From Mucilaginibacter yixingensis (lineage in GTDB: Bacteria > Bacteroidota > Bacteroidia > Sphingobacteriales > Sphingobacteriaceae): DNA of 64,000 bases. The stretch's first letter is position 1. Each line of letters starts with the position of its first letter. The stretch is from assembly GCF_041080815.1 (NCBI RefSeq), contig NZ_CP160205.1, positions 2,232,001 to 2,296,000 on the forward strand, read 5' to 3'. The position numbers and the translations under genes are program-made. Below, in pieces: positions 8,757-17,344 of the stretch. Under the pieces are notes generated by a model that searched no databases, was not told where the DNA came from, and was given only the letters and a program-made list of their open reading frames with translations.

Positions 8757-9845
8757 TTACGCGTATACTAAACTACTTTTTCGCTTGCCATTTTTAGCAA
8801 GATAGAAAGTTTTATACCATTTAACAAAGCGTGCCACGCCAATTTCTACAGATACTTTGGGTCTGTATTTCATCTTTTCTTCCAGATATGTCAGGTTTGC
8901 GTAGGTGCCTTTCACATCACCTTCCTGCATCGGAAGGAATCTTTTAACAGCGGTCATTCCCGTTGTCCGCTCAATTTCTTTAATGAAGCTCATCAAATTA
9001 ACCGGTGCGCCTCTGCCAATATTAAACACTCTGAATGGCGCCTGAGAGCTTGCAGGATCTGGCTTAATGGCATCCCATTCAGGGTTGGTTTCGGCCGGAT
9101 TGTCTATTACGTGTACAATACCGCTAACAATATCGTCAACATAAGTAAAATCACGCATCATCTCGCCATTGTTAAATACATCAATGGGTTTTCCCTCCAG
9201 TATGGCCTTTGTAAATATAAAAAGCGCCATGTCTGGCCTTCCCCACGGACCATAGACGGTAAAGAACCGCAGGCCCGTGGTTTTAAGGTCAAACAGATGG
9301 CTGTATACATGGGCCATCATCTCATTTGATTTCTTTGACGCCGCGTAAAGCGATACGGGGTGATCTGCAATATCATGCTCGCTAAACGGCATTTTTTTGT
9401 TTAGCCCGTAAACGCTTGAGGAGCTTGCATATACCAGGTGGCCTGTTTTGTTATGGCGGCAACATTCCAGGATATTTAGAAATCCTATGATGTTGGAATC
9501 GATGTAGGCTTCCGGATTTGTCAAGCTGTACCTAACCCCGGCCTGTGCGGCCAGGTTACACACGGCGTCAAATTGATGCTCTTTAAAATACTTCTCTAAC
9601 CCTGCTTTATCCATTAAATCCAGCTTAATGAAAGTATAGTTTTTGTACTTTTTGCTGGTAACTGGTGTGTCATATACAATCTTGTCCCTTTCTATTCCTG
9701 TTTGTTCTAATCGGGCTAACTTTAAGTTCGTATCATAGTAATCGTTCAAATTATCTATGCCTACAACGGTGTCGCCTCTTTTAAGCAGTCGTTTGGCCAA
9801 ATGAAAGCCTATGAAACCAGCGGTTCCTGTAACTAAAATTTTCAT
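8757..9845 (-). CDS. NAD-dependent UDP-glucuronate 4-epimerase-type sugar epimerase
   Basis: This 362-residue extended SDR begins [20 protein letters not shown], with the GxxGxxG cofactor loop. It has the catalytic YxxxK in [11 protein letters not shown] near residue 166, with the preceding SSSSVYG, and the [16 protein letters not shown] block typical of UDP-glucuronate 4-epimerases (GAE/Cap1J type). The insert [19 protein letters not shown] near residue 35 is also characteristic of that subgroup. Predicted reaction: UDP-GlcA to UDP-GalA in the cytosol. That would give galacturonate to the polymer, which fits the PL1-type lyase encoded just downstream. UDP-GlcNAc-type substrates are less likely. 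Confidence 0.85.
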   Translation of the reverse strand: MKILVTGTAGFIGFHLAKRLLKRGDTVVGIDNLNDYYDTNLKLARLEQTGIERDKIVYDTPVTSKKYKNYTFIKLDLMDKAGLEKYFKEHQFDAVCNLAAQAGVRYSLTNPEAYIDSNIIGFLNILECCRHNKTGHLVYASSSSVYGLNKKMPFSEHDIADHPVSLYAASKKSNEMMAHVYSHLFDLKTTGLRFFTVYGPWGRPDMALFIFTKAILEGKPIDVFNNGEMMRDFTYVDDIVSGIVHVIDNPAETNPEWDAIKPDPASSQAPFRVFNIGRGAPVNLMSFIKEIERTTGMTAVKRFLPMQEGDVKGTYANLTYLEEKMKYRPKVSVEIGVARFVKWYKTFYLAKNGKRKSSLVYA

Positions 9846-9886
9846 GTTGCTAGAAATTAGGTTGTTAAGTGTGTTAAAGGAGCGTA

Positions 9887-9916
9887 AAACAGAAAGCGGA
9901 GAGATGCCTTCTGTTT
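9887..9916 (-). terminator. Hairpin terminator after the small lipoprotein gene
   Basis: Inverted arms at 9887-9897 and 9906-9916 with an 8-base loop lie 50 bases past the stop of the lipoprotein gene. On the minus strand the stem ends in UUUU, which suits intrinsic termination or attenuation before the epimerase gene. Confidence 0.5.
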
Positions 9917-9966
9917 GGCTTTAGGAGCAGTATTTGTTGTTTCTCTGTATAGGGAGCAGACAAATA

Positions 9967-10389
9967 CTACTTAACTGTATAAGTGTATTTACGACCGTTG
10001 GTTAAAGGGTTAGTATTATCAGAAGTAGAGAAATACAGTGCATTACCCCAGTGGCTGTACTGGCCCAAACCGTAAGAGCGGATATCTGCATGGACAGAGT
10101 GGGCAGGGCCTAGTTCTACACCGTTTTCAAATAAGTGCAATGTAGATTGGGTAGGTGCGGTAGGGGTATCGCCTGCTACTGGAAAATCATAGCTCAATTT
10201 GTAGCAGAAGCCGCTATCAACCTTGATGCCGATAAGATCAAGTGGCTGCGGGCCGCTTGGAATGGTTGTGGTGGTGGTTGATGAGTCTGGTTGCAGATTT
10301 GCTTTTTTACAATTGGTGCAAAAACTGATCACAAAAAGCGCTAATACCGCAACGGGTATAGACAGCTTGGTTTGAATTAAAGTTTTCAT
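9967..10389 (-). CDS. Small exported protein carrying the lyase-associated N-terminal domain alone
   Basis: The 140-residue protein has an N-terminal signal segment ending near two cysteines (C24 and C27) and a Thr-rich linker, followed by a ~95-residue domain filling the rest. The lipobox is atypical, so lipid anchoring is uncertain. The domain matches the N-terminal domain of the PL1 protein at 7135-8568 closely (LHLFENGVELGPAH, YSHWG, SDNTNP.TNGRKYTYT). I do not recognise the domain. Being fused to a lyase in one case and alone in the other, within one EPS operon, it may bind the polymer or anchor it at the surface (inference). Confidence 0.75.
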   Translation of the reverse strand: MKTLIQTKLSIPVAVLALFVISFCTNCKKANLQPDSSTTTTTIPSGPQPLDLIGIKVDSGFCYKLSYDFPVAGDTPTAPTQSTLHLFENGVELGPAHSVHADIRSYGLGQYSHWGNALYFSTSDNTNPLTNGRKYTYTVK

Positions 10390-10415
10390 AGGTGTAAAAG
10401 TTTATAATGTAAAAT

Positions 10416-11510
10416 CTAGTTACTGGTTGAGATGGATACATCATCAAGATTGCTGAGTATAGAATTGATAAAGCTTGATGGCGACCGGTTTTTCAGGTAC
10501 CTAACTCTAGGGTGCCTTTTGTTGTGGTAGCCACGACTCAAAGCAATTCTTAATTGCGAGGCCAGGCTACTTACACTGTTTGTTTTTGCTTTTAATATGC
10601 CGGGGATGTTTTCTATCCCGCCGGCGCAGGTGGTAGATACCACACAGTTGTTTAGGGTCATCATTTGCAGCAGTACGTTCGGGAAGCCTTCTTTAATGGA
10701 GGATACCACACATACGCTGGCGTGCTTGAAATAAGCCAGCACATTTGATGACCAGCCTTTTAAAATAACTTTTTGTTCAAGACCGTAAGACGAGATAAGT
10801 TTCTTCAACGACTTGTTTTCAGGGCCCTGTCCAAAAATCAGCAGTTTTACGTTGGGGTGATCCTTAGCTACAAAGTTGAAGGCGCTGATGAGCACCCCGA
10901 AACCCTTCTCTGGGATGAGCCGACCCGCGGCGCATATATATTGGGTGTCTTTAAGATCGGTATCGTCAATTTGTGTTTCGCCATGCTGTTTAACCTGTTC
11001 TATATCAATAGGGTTATCCAGCACTACCACACGTTTTGGTTTAATAAAGTATGCGTTTCTAAGAAAAACCGAACGCATCTCCTGAGTTTGGCATACCACC
11101 ATATCTACAGCGGGGTAGCCAACTCTATAGAATACTTTAAAAAGCATTTTTTTCAGGCCATGATATCGGCTAAATACATTGGTGCACTCTCTTGCTACAA
11201 CGTGGGCTTTTACCAGGCCAATTCTTTTTAAAAAACCTATATAGGCGTTTAATACGGGGTGAGTAGTTATTATCACCTCCTTTGAAGTGCGTTTTAACAG
11301 GAAAGGCAGCTTCAGGAAACCACGTAAAAGGCTTGTTTTTGATATCACTTTAGTGGGGTGCCCCTTAGGAATATCAAGCCCCCCTTTGGCCGCGCTCTTT
11401 AAAAAGAAGATGGGAGAGGCACTGGCCAATGCTGCCATTAACAAAACGCTTTCGGCACCGTTGGCTTGGTCTGTCATTGAAATAAATAGCATATTGGGAG
11501 ACGCCTTCAT
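10416..11510 (-). CDS. Glycosyltransferase family 4
   Basis: This 364-residue GT-B protein has YICAAGRLIPEKGFGVLISAF near residue 195, LLIFGQGPENKSLKKLI, and the donor-binding SSIKEGFPNVLLQMMTLNNCVV around residue 275. These are all signature blocks of GT4 retaining glycosyltransferases. Its ATG overlaps the stop of the GIPC-transferase-like gene upstream by 4 bases, so both are translated from one message. It probably elongates the lipid-linked repeat unit in the cytosol. The sugar specificity is not readable. It shares the CQTQEMR motif with the GT4 at 15022-16080, so the two are probably related. Confidence 0.88.
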   Translation of the reverse strand: MKASPNMLFISMTDQANGAESVLLMAALASASPIFFLKSAAKGGLDIPKGHPTKVISKTSLLRGFLKLPFLLKRTSKEVIITTHPVLNAYIGFLKRIGLVKAHVVARECTNVFSRYHGLKKMLFKVFYRVGYPAVDMVVCQTQEMRSVFLRNAYFIKPKRVVVLDNPIDIEQVKQHGETQIDDTDLKDTQYICAAGRLIPEKGFGVLISAFNFVAKDHPNVKLLIFGQGPENKSLKKLISSYGLEQKVILKGWSSNVLAYFKHASVCVVSSIKEGFPNVLLQMMTLNNCVVSTTCAGGIENIPGILKAKTNSVSSLASQLRIALSRGYHNKRHPRVRYLKNRSPSSFINSILSNLDDVSISTSN

Positions 11511-12415
11511 GATCTTTGGGTTTGAAGTTTCTTTGCCAGTTTTTTAAAAGGATTCAATAAGCTGAAAACAGAGCGTTTGCCATCAATAATCATCAGGTCG
11601 CCTGTAAAATTGATGGTGTGTAAACCGCGTGGGTAATGCAGTTCTGGAGTAACTTCAATTACTGTTTCAAAGCGGAAACATTTTTCGTCCAGATCAACAA
11701 CTTCGCTTATTACAACAGAGCCACCGTAATTTTTTTCTGGGTTTTGACTGGGCCGATACAGTTGTTCGCCTACCACAAAAAGACAACCGGCTGCCCTGCC
11801 AATATATTTATGAACTGAGATAGGATTCTTTGCGTGGGCGGTAAATGGCGCATCTAAGCTATCGGCATAATAAATATATAATTGATTGTTATGGCCAGCT
11901 TTGCTGGTAAATAACCAGTATTTGTTCTTATAAAAAAGTAATGAGCTATCAACAAATGCAGCGCCTTCAATAAGTACGCGCTCTTTTATAAAGTTCTCGC
12001 TGTTTGTATTGTCAATGCGATAAAGTGCAACTTCATTGGCATCGGCGGTTTCAGGGACGCAGTAGGTAACACCTGCATGGTTAAAAAGGCATGGAAACGA
12101 TAAATGGATCTTTCCGTTTGGCAACCCCTTAACCAGTCTTTTTTTTGCCAGGCTAAATCCGTCTGTCACCATGATCTTGCCTTTGCCGGTCCAGAAACTT
12201 AGCTCCTCATAATAGAGGCACAGTTTGTTGTTTATTACCGTTGCAAAGGGATCTGCGGCGTAGTCTGCTTTGGTTTCTTTTAGCCAGTGTACGGTGCCAA
12301 TAATTCTTCCGGCTTCAATAAAGCTTTTAGCCGATTGATGCACGTACCCGATATTCCATTTGTCAATAACAAACAGTTTGCGAATGAAACGACTAAGAGA
12401 ACTAAAGAAACTCAT
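11507..12415 (-). CDS. Glucosamine inositolphosphorylceramide transferase-like beta-propeller protein
   Basis: The 302-residue protein contains WNIGYVHQSAKSFIEAG, ADYAADPFATVINNKLCLYYEEL, FPCLFNHAGVTYCVPETADANEVALYRI and AAGCLFVVGEQLYRPSQNPEKNYGGSV. This is the pattern of the beta-propeller domain annotated as N-terminal to plant GIPC glucosamine transferases and also found, alone or fused, in bacterial polysaccharide loci. There is no signal peptide. In bacteria its activity is not well established to my knowledge. In this operon it may be a sugar or acyl transferase, or a GH43-like propeller with binding function. It overlaps both neighbours by 4 bases. Confidence 0.7.
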   Translation of the reverse strand: MSFFSSLSRFIRKLFVIDKWNIGYVHQSAKSFIEAGRIIGTVHWLKETKADYAADPFATVINNKLCLYYEELSFWTGKGKIMVTDGFSLAKKRLVKGLPNGKIHLSFPCLFNHAGVTYCVPETADANEVALYRIDNTNSENFIKERVLIEGAAFVDSSLLFYKNKYWLFTSKAGHNNQLYIYYADSLDAPFTAHAKNPISVHKYIGRAAGCLFVVGEQLYRPSQNPEKNYGGSVVISEVVDLDEKCFRFETVIEVTPELHYPRGLHTINFTGDLMIIDGKRSVFSLLNPFKKLAKKLQTQRS

Positions 12416-13146
12416 CTCTTAAATAAGTTTTTTAAAAAGAGGCCTGCTGCTGCCAGTAACGGGCAATAATCTGTTTCTGCCAGCAACATGCCGCCAAAAC
12501 TGTCTTTAAATTGATTGATCCGTATCAGGGCTTCATCTTTGGTGTCTGGCGCGTAACCGCCCAGATCATATATTCGGAAGCCCTGGTTTTGAAAATGAAG
12601 TATGTCTTTCAAATGGAGCAACCTGTTTGCGCGGCCAATAGTAGCTTTGGTTTGCGAGTCATGCTCTTTGCGAAAGAGCGATGCCGAATGCAGTAACCTA
12701 ACCCGTTGTATGGCCCGGTCAACCAGGTATGCATGCATAACCAGGTTATTGGAGTTGTGCCGGGCATAAGTAATAACCAGATTGTCTTTATACCTGGTTA
12801 AGCTGGCCCGGCTAATGGTTTCTAAGTTTTTTGTTTTAGCAAACTCATTATATACTTCAATAAAGTCATCTACATGGCCATCAGTAAAGGCTTCAACACC
12901 ATCTTTGGTGGCCCGCCTTATCTCATATAAAGTATTACGGTCAAAGCCGGCCTCTATCGTTTCTGGTGATTGCTGCAGATTGATGGTTTTGGTAAAGAAA
13001 GGTTTTCTGAGATAGCCTAACACAAACTGTGTGCTGGGGCTTTGTTTATAAAAACTGTTCAGAAAGTTCCATTTACCAGGTGCGGCTGCAAACCAGATAA
13101 CTTTTATCGGCGCTATCTTTAACGCCTTTGTTTCTATCGCAATCAT
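12412..13146 (-). CDS. FemAB-like GNAT protein (third in the locus)
   Basis: The 244-residue protein has a GNAT-like layout: an N-terminal strand region, FDRNTLYEIRRATKDGVEAF (positions ~68-87, like the RRKNY block of FemAB proteins), and a C-terminal RLLHLKDILHFQNQGFRIYDLGGYAP block comparable to the GMKYYNLGGG block of the two FemAB proteins at 1152-3390. It is shorter and much more diverged than they are. It overlaps both asnB and the GIPC-like gene by 4 bases. The likely role is transfer of an acyl or aminoacyl group to the EPS unit; the substrate is unknown. Confidence 0.65.
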   Translation of the reverse strand: MIAIETKALKIAPIKVIWFAAAPGKWNFLNSFYKQSPSTQFVLGYLRKPFFTKTINLQQSPETIEAGFDRNTLYEIRRATKDGVEAFTDGHVDDFIEVYNEFAKTKNLETISRASLTRYKDNLVITYARHNSNNLVMHAYLVDRAIQRVRLLHSASLFRKEHDSQTKATIGRANRLLHLKDILHFQNQGFRIYDLGGYAPDTKDEALIRINQFKDSFGGMLLAETDYCPLLAAAGLFLKNLFKR

Positions 13147-15008
13147 ACTGTTAATGATGGCCTGATTATAGGAGGCGCTGGGTTAACTGATAATTTGAGG
13201 CGTTGATTTTGTTGCCATTGCTTAAAAACCAACAGTTTCCATATATGAAGCGAGCGATTGTGCTTGCCCGACAGATGTTCCTGAATCATAGTCAATGCTG
13301 CCTGAACGTTAACACCGGGAATGTTTTTTAGAGATGAAGCAGACAGTTCATCCAAAACATATTCTTTTAATTCGTTTCTAAACCAGTGTCTTATCGGTAT
13401 CGAAAATCCGCGTTTGGGTCTGTCGAAGTAATGCGCTGGTACCAGATCATACAGTACATCTTTTAAGATCCGCTTTTGATTGTTGGCTTTAAATTTGAAA
13501 TCAACCGGTAGCTGCTGGGCAAAGTTGACGATGCGGTAGTCCATCAGTGGGGCGCGGGCTTCTATGGCAAATGCCATGGTTGCTCGGTCAACCTTTGTAT
13601 TGATATCGCCGTTTAGATATGTTTTAATATCAAACACCGACATCTTTTGCAAAAAGCTCATGTCTTTTTTAGACCACACATCCATAAACGGAACAGCCAG
13701 GCCTGCTTCCGGGTTATCCAGCCATTCGTAATTTAATCCGCCTAGCATCAGCGCATAAAGAGCGCCGGTATCGGTGGTGCGCAGACCTTGTGCAATGCGT
13801 TGAATTTTATCGTTAGGAGCTAAACTCAATAGCGATGAAAACCACTTTCTAACCGGAAGCGGACATTTAAACAGGTTATCTGCATGATTTAACCATCTGT
13901 ACCGGGTGTAGCCCATAAAACTTTCATCGCCGCCATCGCCGCTCAGGGCAACGGTTACCATGCTTTTAGTGTATTTGCTTAGTAGTAAAGAGGGGATGGC
14001 ACTGGGATCGGCAAAAGGCTCATCGTAGTATTTTCCGAAATCCTGTATCAGCGATAATCCTTCAGATACATCGCAAACAACGGTGTGGTGATCTGTCTTT
14101 AAGTACTTAGCTACATCGGCAGCATAGCTGCTTTCATCAAAATTTTTATCAGTAAACTGTACGCTAAAAGTTTTGGGTTTAGAAATATGTCGGGCGGCCA
14201 AAGCCGCTATGAGCGACGAATCGATACCGCCCGACAAAAACACACCTAGACTGACATCTGCCCCCAAACGGATTTTTACGGCATCGTCGAGTAACGAACT
14301 CAGGTTATTTTTAGCGTCCTGATAATTTCCCTGGAAATGGCTGCCGTTCTCGGTCGTCATTTCCCAATATTTTTTTATAGTTAGATGGTCTTTATCAATA
14401 TGGTACCGGAAGGAGCAACCTGCCGGTATTTTTTTTATTTCATTCCATGCAGAAGCAGGCTCTGGCACGTATCCCCAAATAAAGTAGCGGTTAAGTGCCT
14501 CAGTATCTGTGGTTAGGTTTTTATTTCTTGCTAGTGCAGCTGGCTGGCTTGAAAACTCAAACCCGCCGGCAGCGTGCATGTAATAGAAAGGTTTTTTTCC
14601 CAGGCGATCTCTCGCACCGAAAAATGAATTTGTTTTGCTATCATAAATAACAAAGGCAAACATGCCATTAAAGTATTCTACACATCTGTCGCCATAGGCC
14701 AGGTATGCTGCAGTAATTACTTCTGTATCAGAGTCTGTAGAAAAACTATAGCCAATTTTAATCAGGTTTTCTTTTAAAGCCAGATAGTTATAAACCTCGC
14801 CGTTAAATACTATGGTAAGATGCTGGTAGGTAAACGGTTGGTTAGACCGTTTATCCAGATCTACTATAGCCAGGCGGTTGTGGCCTACGGTAACGGGACC
14901 CACCCGGCGGAAATCTGAATAATCAGGACCGCGAAAGCGCATTAAGTTTAGTTTGGCAGTTATATCCTGATCAGAATAAACGCCGGTTGTCCCGTAGATG
15001 CCGCACAT
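13143..15008 (-). CDS. asnB: Asparagine synthase (glutamine-hydrolysing)-type amidotransferase
   Basis: This 621-residue class II glutamine amidotransferase begins MCGIYGTTG, so Cys2 becomes the N-terminal nucleophile after Met removal. The glutaminase domain continues with FRGPDYSDFR and NRLAIVDL. The synthetase domain has the ATP-pyrophosphatase loop LSGGIDSSLIA at about residue 260 and ALSGDGGDESFMGYTRYRW near 350. Length and layout fit AsnB. In O-antigen and EPS loci such enzymes (WbpS-like) are proposed to amidate uronic acids. With a uronate epimerase and a UDP-sugar dehydrogenase in the same operon, that role is more likely than asparagine supply (inference). Confidence 0.88.
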   Translation of the reverse strand: MCGIYGTTGVYSDQDITAKLNLMRFRGPDYSDFRRVGPVTVGHNRLAIVDLDKRSNQPFTYQHLTIVFNGEVYNYLALKENLIKIGYSFSTDSDTEVITAAYLAYGDRCVEYFNGMFAFVIYDSKTNSFFGARDRLGKKPFYYMHAAGGFEFSSQPAALARNKNLTTDTEALNRYFIWGYVPEPASAWNEIKKIPAGCSFRYHIDKDHLTIKKYWEMTTENGSHFQGNYQDAKNNLSSLLDDAVKIRLGADVSLGVFLSGGIDSSLIAALAARHISKPKTFSVQFTDKNFDESSYAADVAKYLKTDHHTVVCDVSEGLSLIQDFGKYYDEPFADPSAIPSLLLSKYTKSMVTVALSGDGGDESFMGYTRYRWLNHADNLFKCPLPVRKWFSSLLSLAPNDKIQRIAQGLRTTDTGALYALMLGGLNYEWLDNPEAGLAVPFMDVWSKKDMSFLQKMSVFDIKTYLNGDINTKVDRATMAFAIEARAPLMDYRIVNFAQQLPVDFKFKANNQKRILKDVLYDLVPAHYFDRPKRGFSIPIRHWFRNELKEYVLDELSASSLKNIPGVNVQAALTMIQEHLSGKHNRSLHIWKLLVFKQWQQNQRLKLSVNPAPPIIRPSLTV

Positions 15009-15021
15009 ATTAAATAGATGT

Positions 15022-16080
15022 TTAGTTTAACAACTGCTCAAACATTTGTCCGACGTGCTGGAGAGAGAATCGGTCCAGCACGTCGGCCTTGATGGCTTCA
15101 TGATCCCATGAACGATTGCAGGCCTGAATAATGCAATCTCTTAAACCTTCTATATCATCTTGCTTAACAATGTAGCCGTTAAAGCCAGGCTTAATGGCTA
15201 CGTCGGCTCCGTTTACTTCAAATGCTACCACCGGTGTGCCAACCGCAAGTGCTTCCAGAATTACGTTAGGAAATCCCTCGGTAAATGATGTCATTACCAG
15301 TAGTTTATGTTGTACCAGCAGATCTGGCACGTTTAAAACCTTTCGTAAAAAAGTTACTCTTGTTGTTAACTCGTGTTCTGATACGTATTGAATTAACGGA
15401 ACCATTAAGGGACCCTCACCAGCAATGTTGAGCCTGTAATTGGAGGGTAATAGCCTCATCACATCTAAAAGCCTGAACAAACCTTTTTCAGCGCTGAGGC
15501 GCCCCACCGCCACAATATGCTGGGTGGCCATTATTTTGTTTTGATCTCTTGGATGATGATCGGGGATGCTTACCGGGTTGGGTATTACAGTTAGCTTCTC
15601 GTCAGGCAAATTATAAAGTGCTGCTGTAACAGCCCGCATTTGCTGAGTTTGGCAAATAATCTTATCAAATCGTCGTAATAACAGGTGGTTAAACCGGTTA
15701 TAAAACCGGGCCTTAGCACTATTAAAGTTCGCCATTTGCGAGGGGTTGTTTGAAACCCTGGCTATTAACCTTGGAACCCTGACAAAAAATGTTGCTATTG
15801 CTGTAAGAACATTAATATGGTCTGTTGTTGAAAAAACAGCAAAGGGTTTGGCCTTACGCAAAACACCAATAAGCTTGAATAATGATTTAGAGGCTTTTAC
15901 AGTTTTTAGATCTATAAAGTTTATGCCAGGTACATCTAAAGAAAAGCACCGGTCATTGCCATCCAGAAAAACAACGCTTACCTCGTAGTTTTCTTGAGCA
16001 AAATATTGAGACATTAGCCAATAAACCCGCTCTGAGCCACCTGCACCCAGAGAGCCGACAATGAAAAAAACCTTCTTCAT
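15022..16080 (-). CDS. Glycosyltransferase family 4
   Basis: This 352-residue GT-B enzyme starts MKKVFFIVGSLGAGGSERVY, the typical glycine-rich first loop of GT4. The C-terminal half has IVAVGRLSAEKGLFRLLDVM, RLNIAGEGPL and the donor-site segment TSFTEGFPNVILEALAVGTPVV around residue 265. It is separated from asnB by 13 bases and from wzy by 2 bases, so it belongs to the same transcript. It likely adds one residue of the EPS repeat unit. Donor and acceptor are unknown. Confidence 0.9.
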   Translation of the reverse strand: MKKVFFIVGSLGAGGSERVYWLMSQYFAQENYEVSVVFLDGNDRCFSLDVPGINFIDLKTVKASKSLFKLIGVLRKAKPFAVFSTTDHINVLTAIATFFVRVPRLIARVSNNPSQMANFNSAKARFYNRFNHLLLRRFDKIICQTQQMRAVTAALYNLPDEKLTVIPNPVSIPDHHPRDQNKIMATQHIVAVGRLSAEKGLFRLLDVMRLLPSNYRLNIAGEGPLMVPLIQYVSEHELTTRVTFLRKVLNVPDLLVQHKLLVMTSFTEGFPNVILEALAVGTPVVAFEVNGADVAIKPGFNGYIVKQDDIEGLRDCIIQACNRSWDHEAIKADVLDRFSLQHVGQMFEQLLN

Positions 16081-16082
16081 TA

Positions 16083-17327
16083 TTAAACTGCAAATTCAGT
16101 TAATGTATAGGTTGGTTTGGTTTGTTGCTGTGGTTGCTTGTGCTCAACTAATTTGTGTTCCCGTAGCAAATGCAGCAAACAGAAGAAGAAGAAAACAGAT
16201 GGCCCGTCTGCATTTAGCAGCCATCCGTTGTGTGAAAGCGCGTTGAGCGATAATGCCAGAAATGCTCCTAATGTAGCAATCAGTAACGGCTCATGCTCTG
16301 CAGGTCTTCTTATTAGCCTTACACCGGCTGATGCTAATGGTAAGTACAACATCAGTAACATGCCTGTTCCAACTATTGGTCCCAGGTAAGTAATAAACAT
16401 CAGGTAGGCATTATGCGATGAAAGACCGGCCGGAAATCTTGGGTTTTTATAAACCACATCTTCCCATTTTTTATTATAAAATATTAGTCCGAAAGGATAA
16501 TCGCCAATGATCTTTAGATTTTCGGCAGAGAGATCTTCACGGTTAAAGTCATTTGCCTCTTTGGCCCGGTTTTTTGAAAGTATGTTGTCTTTGCCGCCTA
16601 AATTATTATCGGCAGCATAATTAGATACTGCAATAGTAAATGCAACGGTAGCTATAATAAGCAGCAAGCCTTTAAAACGAAACGCTGCCAAAATATATAT
16701 ACCTGAGATAGCCGAGAAACAAACAAAGGCCGATCTGTTCATGCCTAAATAAAGGCAAACCAAACACACCAAGAAACCAATTATCTGCACAAATAGATGC
16801 CGGCGATAAGCAAGCACTGTTAAAAACAGAAAGGTTGTAAAGGATACCACCTGGTAACCAAAGGTAAATTGCGTGGTTGCTATACCGGCCGGGCTTTGTT
16901 TTACCTGCTCGCCCAGTAACTTACTTCTAAGCTGATCTGCCGCGGTTGGGCTATAATGATCAAATACCATAACAACCATTGAGGCAAACAGCAACGTGGC
17001 AAAAATGGCCAGTGTTGCATGAAGACGGGTTTTGCTGCTGCCTATAAAGTAATTGAAGTACAGAAAACATGCACCAATTACCATGGATGTAGCAAAAAAT
17101 CCAGGAAAGTCATTCATGCCAACAACATTGTAAAGAAATACGGCTGCAATGCAAAGTATCAGCTCTTTGCTGTACTCAAATCCTTTTGCTGATGGATGCT
17201 TGAACAGCAGCAGTGGAAATACGGTAATAACAGCAGGTATCCTGAAAGCGTCTGGCATAAATATGCTGAATGCCAGGGTGTACAGATACGCGGTCATTAA
17301 TACCAGCAACAATGCTTTCTTATACAT
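16083..17327 (-). CDS. wzy: O-antigen ligase/polymerase-like membrane protein (Wzy candidate)
   Basis: The 414-residue protein is strongly hydrophobic, with about ten predicted membrane spans and a large soluble loop between about residues 235 and 310 (GGKDNILSKNRAKEANDFNR to SSHNAYLMFITYLG). A large late loop containing SSHNAYL and followed by more helices is the usual picture of Wzy/O-antigen polymerase family proteins. It sits between the phosphoglycosyl transferase and a GT4. Predicted role: polymerise lipid-linked repeat units at the periplasmic face. Sequence conservation in this family is low, so the call rests on topology and context. Confidence 0.75.
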   Translation of the reverse strand: MYKKALLLVLMTAYLYTLAFSIFMPDAFRIPAVITVFPLLLFKHPSAKGFEYSKELILCIAAVFLYNVVGMNDFPGFFATSMVIGACFLYFNYFIGSSKTRLHATLAIFATLLFASMVVMVFDHYSPTAADQLRSKLLGEQVKQSPAGIATTQFTFGYQVVSFTTFLFLTVLAYRRHLFVQIIGFLVCLVCLYLGMNRSAFVCFSAISGIYILAAFRFKGLLLIIATVAFTIAVSNYAADNNLGGKDNILSKNRAKEANDFNREDLSAENLKIIGDYPFGLIFYNKKWEDVVYKNPRFPAGLSSHNAYLMFITYLGPIVGTGMLLMLYLPLASAGVRLIRRPAEHEPLLIATLGAFLALSLNALSHNGWLLNADGPSVFFFFCLLHLLREHKLVEHKQPQQQTKPTYTLTEFAV

Positions 17328-17344
17328 CTTAGTAAATATTATTG

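Noticed and set aside
10773-11231. Plus-strand frame of 152 codons opposite a GT4 gene
   Set aside because: It is antisense to a well-supported glycosyltransferase; the translation resembles no family and arises from codon bias of the true gene.
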